DNA from: Nitrospira sp.
GTDB lineage: Bacteria > UBA9089 > CG2-30-40-21 > SBAY01
Reading direction: 5' to 3'
DNA length: 12,876 nucleotides
NCBI GenBank assembly: GCA_005239945.1
Contig: SBAY01000097.1
Span: 1-12,876 of the forward strand
Shown: one piece after another, positions 6,670-12,876 of the stretch
Layout: each line of letters starts with the position of its first letter
Numbering within the stretch: position 1 is the first letter of the stretch
Translations under genes and position numbers: made by a program
The notes under the pieces: model-generated
What the model saw: the letters and a program-made list of their open reading frames with translations, nothing else
The model's database searches: none
Told to the model about the DNA's origin: nothing

Positions 6670-7755
6670 ATGTATAGCATGGAAACTTTAGTCCATTTAA
6701 TGGTTGAACGAGAGGCTTCGGATATTCACTTAGTTATAGGGGCGCCACCGCAACTTCGGATTGATGGTTCTATAAGTGCTGTAGAAGATTGTGAGAAACT
6801 TACTCCAGATATGTGCCAACAATTAATTTATAGTGTTTTAACGGATGACCATAAAAGGCGATTTGAAGAATTTAATGAATTGGATTTATCCTTTGGGGTT
6901 AAGGATGTAGGTAGAATCCGAATGAATGTCTTTCGGCAACGAGGAACAGTAGGTGCGGCACTAAGAAGTATTCCTAATGAAATACCGTCATTTGAAGCAT
7001 TAAATCTTCCCCCGGTAATTAAGGACCTGGCTGAAGTCCCTTCAGGATTAGTATTGGTTACAGGACCTACCGGAAGTGGCAAATCAACCACACTTGCGGC
7101 TGTTATTGATTATATAAATGCCAATCGAAAGGAACATATTATTACGGTAGAAGACCCGATTGAATTTCTGCATAGACACAAAAATTCTCTTGTCTGTCAG
7201 CGGGAAGTAGGTTCTGATACAAAATCCTTTGCTAATGCCTTAAAATATATGTTAAGACAGGACCCTGATGTTATTTTAGTAGGAGAGATGCGTGATCTGG
7301 AAACTATTTCTGCGGCATTAACTATTGCCGAAACAGGCCATTTAGTTTTTGCTACATTACATACCCCGGATGCTATTCAATCTGTAAATAGAATCATCGA
7401 TGTCTTTCCGGCTCATCAACAACAACAGGTTCGAGCTCAACTCTCGTTTGCTATCCAGGGAATATTCTCTCAGGTACTTATCCCACACGCTATGGGAAAA
7501 GGAAGGGTAATGTGTTGTGAAGTCCTAATTGCTACACCAGGCATACGCAATTTAATCAGGGATGGAAAAATCCATCAGGCATATACCCTGATGCAATCAG
7601 GTAAACAATACGGTATGTCAACCATGAATATGTCCATAGTTGACTTGTATAATCGAGGAATGATTACTTATGAAGATGCGTTGAATTATTCCCCAGAACC
7701 TGAGAGTTTGAAACAATTATTAGGAACATCGAGAACGGCAAGGATTGGGTATTGA
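6670..7755 (+). CDS. pilT: Type IV pilus retraction ATPase PilT
   Basis: A 361-residue hexameric ATPase that disassembles the pilus and drives twitching or DNA uptake. An N-terminal PAS-like domain (about 1-100, beginning LVEREASDIHLVIGAPPQLR) precedes the RecA-like core. Walker A is GPTGSGKS (132-139). Walker B is DPDVILVGEMRD (198-209) with catalytic E206. The His box is TGHLVFATLHT (222-232). The PilT hallmark appears as GIRNLIR (291-297), replacing the usual AIRNLIR. There is no tetracysteine site, which separates it from PilB. ATG 6670 follows GAGGAG at 6657-6662. The stop is TGA, showing that TGA is a normal stop codon here. It is flanked by intergenic palindromes on both sides. Confidence 0.96.
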   Translation: MYSMETLVHLMVEREASDIHLVIGAPPQLRIDGSISAVEDCEKLTPDMCQQLIYSVLTDDHKRRFEEFNELDLSFGVKDVGRIRMNVFRQRGTVGAALRSIPNEIPSFEALNLPPVIKDLAEVPSGLVLVTGPTGSGKSTTLAAVIDYINANRKEHIITVEDPIEFLHRHKNSLVCQREVGSDTKSFANALKYMLRQDPDVILVGEMRDLETISAALTIAETGHLVFATLHTPDAIQSVNRIIDVFPAHQQQQVRAQLSFAIQGIFSQVLIPHAMGKGRVMCCEVLIATPGIRNLIRDGKIHQAYTLMQSGKQYGMSTMNMSIVDLYNRGMITYEDALNYSPEPESLKQLLGTSRTARIGY

Positions 7756-7756
7756 A

Positions 7757-7836
7757 TTTATAAGTTTTATATGTCTTATAAGTCTTATAAGTCTTATAGG
7801 ACATATAAGACCTATAGGACATATAAGACTTATAAA
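7757..7836. repeat. Long imperfect palindrome with TCTTATAAG tandem units in the pilT-pilC spacer
   Basis: Left arm 7757-7793 matches the reverse complement of 7800-7836 at 33 of 37 positions, with a 6-nt loop. The left arm holds tandem TCTTATAAG units and the right arm ATATAAGAC-type units. It starts 2 nt after the pilT stop and ends 2 nt before the pilC ribosome site GAGGTG (7839-7844). It therefore fills the whole spacer. In mRNA it would be a strong A/U hairpin separating the two reading frames. Confidence 0.85.
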
Positions 7837-7853
7837 TTGAGGTGAATTAGAAA

Positions 7854-9083
7854 ATGCCAAATTATATTTATAAAGCAAGAAACATAAATGGAACGGTAGT
7901 AACCGGTACTATTGAAGCTGAATCACAACGCTCGGTAATATTAAGACTTAAGCAACAACATCTCATGGTTATTTCTGCCGAGGAAGAAAAACTTAATCCT
8001 TTTATAGAATCATTGAATAAAATGAGTTTTTCCATACTCAACAGAGTAGGGTTAAAGGATTTAGTATTGTTTTCCCGTCAGTTATCCACCTTGATAAATG
8101 CAGGTATTCCCATTGTTCAATGTCTAAATGTTTTGATTGACCAGGTTGAAAATAAAAATTTTAAAAATATTATTATGAATATAAGAGAGGATATTGAAAA
8201 AGGGGTATCGATTACTATGGCTATGAGTAAGCATCCGAATGTATTTAATCAATTGTATACCAGTATGGTTAAATCAGGGGAATCAGGCGGTGTTCTGGAT
8301 GAAGTATTAGAGCGGATTTCTTCCTATTTAGAGGCAGTTCAGGCTTTACAAAGAAAGGTACGGGCAGCTATGGCTTATCCGGCAGTAGTCAGTGTCGTGG
8401 CCGGAGGAATTGTCATTTTCTTATTAACCTTTGTCATTCCTGCATTTAAAGGGGTTTTTGACAGTTTCGGAGCAGAACTTCCTCTACCAACACAAATCTT
8501 AATTAATATTTCCGATATACTAAGGACATATTTGCCTTATCTTATTTTATTAGGAGTAATAGTTTTTATTATTCTTCGACTCATTGTGACAAAAACGGAA
8601 AAAGGTAGAATAACCTTTGATGGACTATGCTTAAAACTTCCTGTTTTTGGTGCTCTTTTCCGCAAAATATCTGTATCTCGTTTTGCCAGAACATTGGGTA
8701 CATTAGTCAGAAGCGGTGTATCAATATTAGAGGCATTAGAAATAGTCGCTAAAACCTCTGGGAATAAAATAGTAGAATTAGCCGTGATGGGGGCCAGAAG
8801 CGCTATACGAGAAGGAGAACGAATTACTGACCCGCTACGAGAATGCGGAGTTTTCCCTCCAATGGTTATTCAAATGGTTTCGGTAGGAGAAGAAACCGGT
8901 GCCTTAGATAATATGCTAATGAAGGTGGCAGATTATTACGATAGAGAAGTCGATATGACGGTTTCTGCTTTAGCTTCTTTGATAGAACCACTTTTAATCG
9001 TTGTTTTAGGAGTAGTAGTAGGAACAATCGTTATTTGTATGTATCTGCCAATATTTATGATGTCAAGTATTATTAGTAGATAA
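7854..9083 (+). CDS. pilC: Type IV pilus inner-membrane platform protein PilC (GspF family)
   Basis: A 409-residue polytopic membrane protein that couples the PilB/PilT motors to pilin assembly. The start PNYIYKARNINGTVVTGTIEAE is typical of the family's N-terminal segment. Two T2SSF domains follow, about 68-195 and 270-395. Each begins with a FSRQL/FARTL-type helix and LI-NAGIPI or LVRSGVSI-LEAL, and each has a conserved GE-x-SG/GEETG-x-LD turn. Three membrane segments are visible: about 173-196 (ending FVIPAFKGVF), 225-245 and 376-402. The length is normal for the family. ATG 7854 follows GAGGTG at 7839-7844. The prepilin gene starts 58 bp downstream. Confidence 0.95.
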   Translation: MPNYIYKARNINGTVVTGTIEAESQRSVILRLKQQHLMVISAEEEKLNPFIESLNKMSFSILNRVGLKDLVLFSRQLSTLINAGIPIVQCLNVLIDQVENKNFKNIIMNIREDIEKGVSITMAMSKHPNVFNQLYTSMVKSGESGGVLDEVLERISSYLEAVQALQRKVRAAMAYPAVVSVVAGGIVIFLLTFVIPAFKGVFDSFGAELPLPTQILINISDILRTYLPYLILLGVIVFIILRLIVTKTEKGRITFDGLCLKLPVFGALFRKISVSRFARTLGTLVRSGVSILEALEIVAKTSGNKIVELAVMGARSAIREGERITDPLRECGVFPPMVIQMVSVGEETGALDNMLMKVADYYDREVDMTVSALASLIEPLLIVVLGVVVGTIVICMYLPIFMMSSIISR

Positions 9084-9092
9084 GTGAAGAAG

Positions 9093-9139
9093 TGGGGAAG
9101 TGAAGTAGACTTTCATTTCCTCAAAAATAATGAGGAAAT
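9093..9139 (+). promoter_or_regulatory. Candidate translational switch: two mutually exclusive hairpins over the prepilin ribosome site
   Basis: Hairpin A pairs 9093-9105 with 9111-9123: 13 bp including three G-U pairs, 5-nt loop. Hairpin B pairs 9115-9123 with 9131-9139: 9 Watson-Crick pairs, 7-nt loop. They share 9115-9123, so only one can form at a time. Hairpin B contains the ribosome site TGAGGA (9131-9136) of the prepilin start at 9142; hairpin A would free it. No known riboswitch class is recognised, and the trigger, if any, is unknown. Confidence 0.45.
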
Positions 9140-9141
9140 TA

Positions 9142-9663
9142 ATGAATAAAAACGGAAGAAGAGGTTTTACTCTTCTTGAATTAATGATCGTAGTAGGAAT
9201 AATAGGGGTATTAGCCGCGATAAGCGTAGTTAAATTCGTGCAATTGATTGATAAGGCAAGGGAAGCGGCAACAAAGGCAAATTTAGGGGCCTTACGTTCA
9301 TCTATCACTATTTACTTTGCAGATACAAGAGGAATGTGGCCAAGAAAATTAGATACCCAAACCTATGAAACAGGAGAAGAGATTTTACCTGCATTTATCC
9401 CTGTTTATATAAAAAAAATACCTAAAGCTACCCTCCAAAGGTCTAATCCACATCCCCATACACCGGAGTATGAAGAGCATATAGACTATGTCCCTACAGA
9501 AATCTATGGTGAAATTGCACAAAACCAGATTACTGATAGAGGAGGATGGATCTATAGCTCCAATGCCGGTGATGTCAGGGTAAACTGTAATCATAAAGAT
9601 AGTAACTCATTTAATAACCCGGATTCTCATGTTTATTATTCTAATTATGGACATGAATTCTAA
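9142..9663 (+). CDS. Type IV prepilin (PilA/GspG-like), N-terminal methylation type
   Basis: A 173-residue pilin precursor. The leader MNKNGRRG is followed by FTLLELMIVVGIIGVLAAI. A prepilin peptidase would cut between G8 and F9 and methylate the new Phe; E13 becomes the conserved Glu5 of mature pilin. The hydrophobic alpha1 helix anchors the subunit in the membrane and forms the fibre core. The globular part ends with GGWIYSSNAGDVRVNC, a GspG-like beta motif, then a His/Asn/Tyr-rich tail. I chose ATG 9142 because GAGG (9132-9135) lies 6 nt upstream. The in-frame ATG at 9130 overlaps that ribosome site and lacks its own. It is the last gene of the pilus locus and is convergent with the NACHT gene, with only 13 bp between them. 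It may be the major pilin or a minor one. Confidence 0.92.
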   Translation: MNKNGRRGFTLLELMIVVGIIGVLAAISVVKFVQLIDKAREAATKANLGALRSSITIYFADTRGMWPRKLDTQTYETGEEILPAFIPVYIKKIPKATLQRSNPHPHTPEYEEHIDYVPTEIYGEIAQNQITDRGGWIYSSNAGDVRVNCNHKDSNSFNNPDSHVYYSNYGHEF

Positions 9664-9676
9664 AAAAGGTCTACAA

Positions 9677-12493
9677 CTATATCCTTTCTTTAAAAATAAC
9701 AATATCCGACATTTCTACTCCAGTATTTTGTATTGTTCCTTGTGGTAATTCCAGGACATATTTGGCTAATGTTTGGGGTGCATAAAACTTACAGGTATTT
9801 AGTTTTGTGAAATTAGCCGGGGGTATATTTTCCATTAGATCAACTACCTTAAAATTAGGGTCTAAAAAAATAACATCTATAGGGAAATTAACAAAGAAGG
9901 TATGAATAGGTGTTGTTGTCCCTGCGGATTGTGGGAATTCTAAGACTAAAGATTGCGGCTCCTTGAGAAACATCAATCCTCTAAATCTCTCAAAAAAGCT
10001 TCTGGCAACCTTTATATTACTTATCACAGGTTTATTCTTAGTAATATTAAAGGCAGCTACCTGTTCTAAATACTCAATAGCCATAATTGATTCTTTAATC
10101 ATAGCCGCATGTTCTTCTCCCTGCCACAACAGTTCATAGATCCCTCGTTTTTGACTTTCTTCTCCCTCCAATTTTCGGGAGCCGAAATATTTAAACTTAA
10201 TTGTTTTATCCTTGCCATGAACAAATTTGTAGGTATCTTCTATAACTAATATTTGTCCAGGACGTCCAAATTCACTTATTTTACATGCAAGACTTGTTAT
10301 TCTCTCTGTTGAAATTCCATATTTACCGCTACAGACCCCAATTTTTAAATATACCTTTCGTGATGGTTGTCGCAGATTGTATTCATCAATTCCACTTTGC
10401 ATTTTGACCGCAGAGTATAAGGCATCATTTGGATTTTCAAAGCGAACAATAAAAACATCCTCCTTTGTCTCTATCTCTTCAATCTCTCCCCGTTCAGCCT
10501 CGATAATAGGTCTTAATAAGGTACCAAATGTTTGATTAACAATCAGGGATTTGGTTTCTTCCGTATAAATTCTTCCCTCTTCAATGGCTCTGGTTAAATT
10601 TATGGACATTATGGTTACAGGCTCTACTGGAATCACCTTTTTTTCTTCAACAAAACTTACCTTTGTTTCTTCAGGTATAACTTCTGTAATTTCCGGCTCT
10701 TGAGGAAATGTTGTCGGAGGAATAGCTTCAGCAGAAGAAACAAGAACTTTTTCTACAACGAGGTCAGCCTCCTCTTTAAATTCAATCTTCATTTCCTCCT
10801 TTTCCCTTTTTTCTATCTCGATAATAGCCTCAAAAGCGGCATTATATACGGCGGGACTTTCGTCTTCTAAAAGTGTTCTCAAGTGAGGAATTGCCCCTTT
10901 TTCACACATCCTGCCCATGGCCTTAGCAGACTTTTCCCTTCGGATCCATTCCTCATCCTTTAATTTTTGAATTAGAGATTCTATCGCCTGAAATTCTACC
11001 TTTTCACCTAATATCATCGTTAACCCATAAATAGCCTCTCGTTGATTATACCAGTATTTATCCGAGACCTTATTTAAAAGTTGTTTGATAATCTCTTGTT
11101 TTATTTCTTCTCCTATAGAACTCCCAATCGAACATTTAGCGGCAACAAATAATGGATTACGATATTCATAATTTGCCTTGAGGATAGTTTGAATTAGTCT
11201 ATTTGCATCTTGCGACTCAAGATTTGAGGTTAAAAAAATCAATACATCCGTCCACTTCGGATGAGTAAAGGTAGCCGAGATGTTCACCCCTTTTAAAAAT
11301 AATTCTTTTAGCTTTAGTGAGGCAAAATATTCCCTGAATGATTGATAAAAGAATTTTACCTCTTCATTCTGTATCTTCAAAAAACCTAATTGACTGCATA
11401 GTTTGAGAATTTCATCCTTAGCCATTTTCTCATATTTGTGTTTGATAATAAAACGGGTAATCATATCCAGAACAATCTCTTTTTTTGCCACGGTTTCATC
11501 ATTGATTTGAAGCACAAATCCCAACTCACATAAGATATTATTTATCAACTCTTTTTCTATATTGGTTATCCTACCTATCTTTTCAAACAAATCGCACAGG
11601 CAATTGATATAACGGGAATAGATCTGCGTTTTGTTAGAAGGAATTTCTTTATAGCGAGAAAATATGGCGATAATTAAAAGTAAAATTAACGGAGTGCGGT
11701 AGACCTCTTTAAATTGAGGTAATTGCTGTAGTTGATTTAATATGCCATTTCTTTTCTCGGGGTCTTTAATATAGTGAGCTAAATATTCCTCAATCTTTTC
11801 ATCAGTCAATTCTAATAGCTCTATTGTTTTATAATTAGATGGAAAACTGGTGTAACGGATTCCTTTACGACAACTTAAAAGATAAATATTCTTTGTATAT
11901 TTATTAATGAATTTTTGGATAGAAATAGCCGGGTCAAAATCTTCAACCTTACCCCCCAACAAATCTAATCCATCAAATAAAAATACGAACTTACCTCCTT
12001 CAAAGGCGGTAATTAATTCCTCCCAACTACATTCTAATCCTCGTGATTTTAAGATGTCGAATAAAAATCCTTCTATCTCTATTTTTTTATGATAGAGGCT
12101 TAAGTCTATAAATACAGGAATCCGATTTTTAAGAATATCACCAGTGGAGATAAGTTCTTTAATTGCCTGTTGGGTATAAAGCAAAGTAATCCATCTAAGT
12201 AAGGTTGTTTTACCAGCGCCTGATTCACCAACTAAAATTATTCGTCTTGATTTTATCTCAATAAGTTCTCTAAGCATATCTTGCGTCTTAAATTCGTATT
12301 TATTCCTCTTGAATCGTTCTTCAATGGATTGTTTATCCTCTACTGCTGCCTTTTCTAAAATCATCTTCTCTACTACAGGCATAGTAGGGAGTTCTTCAAT
12401 AACATCTTCGGCATTTAAAGGGATATAGAGCTTTTCCCATTTAATAATTTCTTCATCCTTTAAAATATTCTCTAAATAAGGTTTAAAATTCAT
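9677..12493 (-). CDS. NACHT NTPase - HEAT-like repeat - degenerate class III cyclase homology domain - DUF192 fusion protein
   Basis: A 938-residue cytosolic STAND-type protein without signal or membrane segments. An N-terminal stretch of about 80 residues has no recognised domain. The NACHT module follows, with Walker A GESGAGKTT (89-97, K95) and Walker B FVFLFDGLDLL (169-179, D174, D177). The usual GLDE reads GLDL. The helical NACHT tail includes QSFREYFA. HEAT-like helices span about 440-575 (for example AIPHLRTLLEDESPAVYNAA), then an acidic Pro/Glu linker (about 575-625). Residues about 625-790 resemble class III nucleotide cyclases, ending GRPGQILVIEDTY and YELL. One metal Asp is replaced (MSIN 629-632), the other may be D679, and the catalytic Asn and Arg appear as S734 and K738, so activity is unlikely. 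About 822-935 is a DUF192 domain (RFRGLMFL, PIDVIFLD, YVLELPQGT). ATG 12491-12493 follows AAGGAG. Role unknown; a signalling or defence switch is possible. Confidence 0.85.
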   Translation of the reverse strand: MNFKPYLENILKDEEIIKWEKLYIPLNAEDVIEELPTMPVVEKMILEKAAVEDKQSIEERFKRNKYEFKTQDMLRELIEIKSRRIILVGESGAGKTTLLRWITLLYTQQAIKELISTGDILKNRIPVFIDLSLYHKKIEIEGFLFDILKSRGLECSWEELITAFEGGKFVFLFDGLDLLGGKVEDFDPAISIQKFINKYTKNIYLLSCRKGIRYTSFPSNYKTIELLELTDEKIEEYLAHYIKDPEKRNGILNQLQQLPQFKEVYRTPLILLLIIAIFSRYKEIPSNKTQIYSRYINCLCDLFEKIGRITNIEKELINNILCELGFVLQINDETVAKKEIVLDMITRFIIKHKYEKMAKDEILKLCSQLGFLKIQNEEVKFFYQSFREYFASLKLKELFLKGVNISATFTHPKWTDVLIFLTSNLESQDANRLIQTILKANYEYRNPLFVAAKCSIGSSIGEEIKQEIIKQLLNKVSDKYWYNQREAIYGLTMILGEKVEFQAIESLIQKLKDEEWIRREKSAKAMGRMCEKGAIPHLRTLLEDESPAVYNAAFEAIIEIEKREKEEMKIEFKEEADLVVEKVLVSSAEAIPPTTFPQEPEITEVIPEETKVSFVEEKKVIPVEPVTIMSINLTRAIEEGRIYTEETKSLIVNQTFGTLLRPIIEAERGEIEEIETKEDVFIVRFENPNDALYSAVKMQSGIDEYNLRQPSRKVYLKIGVCSGKYGISTERITSLACKISEFGRPGQILVIEDTYKFVHGKDKTIKFKYFGSRKLEGEESQKRGIYELLWQGEEHAAMIKESIMAIEYLEQVAAFNITKNKPVISNIKVARSFFERFRGLMFLKEPQSLVLEFPQSAGTTTPIHTFFVNFPIDVIFLDPNFKVVDLMENIPPANFTKLNTCKFYAPQTLAKYVLELPQGTIQNTGVEMSDIVIFKERI

Positions 12494-12561
12494 AATTTTT
12501 CACTCCTTTTTCTTGAATTAATCCAAATAATGCGTAAGCAATTAAATTTATTTATAAGTTA

Positions 12562-12590
12562 AGAATAACAAAAAATGAGGAAAAAGTCAA
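12562..12590 (-). promoter_or_regulatory. Probable sigma70-type promoter for the NACHT fusion gene
   Basis: On the minus strand, TTGACT (reverse complement of 12585-12590, 5 of 6) and TATTCT (reverse complement of 12562-12567, 4 of 6) are spaced by 17 bp. It predicts a leader of about 60 nt before the start at 12493. The nested palindrome begins 28 bp upstream of the -35 box. Confidence 0.5.
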
Positions 12591-12617
12591 GTAAAAACTT
12601 TTACCGTACAGAAATTC

Positions 12618-12876
12618 CCCGACTTTTAGCAATGATTTAAAGAAGTGGATTTTTTGAGGGGAAAAACCTTTTGAAAAAGGTTTTCCCCCTCAAACTCCCC
12701 TTTTCCTAAACTTTTTAACCACAACTAATCTTTGGGATGTATTACATCCCAAAGATTAGTTGTGGTTAAAAAGTTTAGGGGAAGAGAGGGGTTTAAGGGG
12801 AGAGAAACACTTTTTTCAAAAAGGGTTTCTCTCCCCTTAAAAAACACCTCTCTTTAAACCACTACTAAAAGTCGGG
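12618..12876. mobile_element. 259-bp nested palindromic (foldback/MITE-like) element with 12-bp terminal inverted repeats
   Basis: This is most of the 383-bp stretch after the last gene; nothing coding is seen. CCCGACTTTTAG at 12618-12629 is the exact reverse complement of 12865-12876, where the window ends. Inside are three hairpins. Left: 12654-12672 with 12675-12693, 18 of 19 paired, 2-nt loop. Central: 12705-12741 with 12743-12779, 37 of 37 paired around one base. Right: 12793-12815 with 12818-12840, 22 of 23 paired, 2-nt loop. The left and right arms also resemble each other's reverse complement (24 of 33 just inside the termini), so the whole can form one long hairpin or a cloverleaf. 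No transposase is present. The element family is not recognised. Confidence 0.8.

Noticed and set aside
7757..7836. Possible CRISPR-like or tandem repeat array
   Set aside because: Units are about 9 bp with no unique spacers, and the region is a palindrome filling one intergenic gap.
4776..9663. Type II secretion (gsp) locus instead of type IV pilus
   Set aside because: PilT, with its retraction-ATPase hallmark GIRNLIR, is typical of pili and not of type II secretion systems.
9664..9700. Bidirectional terminator between the convergent prepilin and NACHT genes
   Set aside because: Only a 4-bp AAGG/CCTT pairing is possible in this short AT-rich gap, with no convincing stem and T-run.
11907..12092. 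Plus-strand 61-codon frame inside the NACHT gene
   Set aside because: It is a shadow of the NACHT coding region over Walker B, with no ribosome site or family pattern.
9677..12493. Calling the NACHT gene a proven anti-phage defence system
   Set aside because: No other defence genes are visible in the window and the neighbours are pilus genes. The NACHT family link alone is not enough.

Overview
The window reads as one AT-rich chromosomal segment of an uncultured, probably diderm bacterium. Signs of this are a surface-protein tail with a FlgD/T9SS-like C-terminal domain, a secreted trypsin-like protease with a membrane anchor, and a type IV pilus motor locus. The intergenic regions are unusually rich in palindromic repeats, as in several candidate phyla. 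I cannot name the lineage from sequence alone.

Layout. Positions 2-1279 (+) hold the 3' part of a large surface or secreted repeat protein, interrupted by one in-frame TGA. On the minus strand lie a stand-alone cyclic-nucleotide-binding protein (2154-2666) and a HAD-family hydrolase (1348-2070), probably co-transcribed. A divergent promoter pair at 2787-2856 separates them from a membrane-anchored trypsin-like serine protease (2953-4086, +). A perfect-consensus sigma70 promoter (4159-4187) follows. It is separated from a small retropepsin-like protein (4342-4722) by a 101-bp inverted-repeat element. Then come the pilus genes pilB, pilT, pilC and a type IV prepilin (4776-9663). Convergent to these is a 938-residue protein (9677-12493, -) with an unusual architecture: NACHT NTPase, HEAT-like repeats, a degenerate class III cyclase homology domain and a C-terminal DUF192 domain. 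The right edge (12618-12876) is a 259-bp nested palindrome.

How the genes fit together. PilB (extension ATPase), PilT (retraction ATPase), PilC (inner-membrane platform) and the prepilin form the core of a twitching-type pilus. PilB carries a complete MshEN c-di-GMP-binding signature. The leader of the prepilin gene contains two mutually exclusive hairpins, one of which would bury its ribosome binding site. Nearly every intergenic spacer in the pilus locus and around the divergent promoters carries a hairpin between promoter or stop codon and the next start.

The most noteworthy items are the NACHT-HEAT-cyclase-like-DUF192 fusion, the nested palindrome upstream of it, and the putative translational switch before the prepilin gene. 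No tRNA, rRNA, CRISPR array or intact transposase gene was seen.
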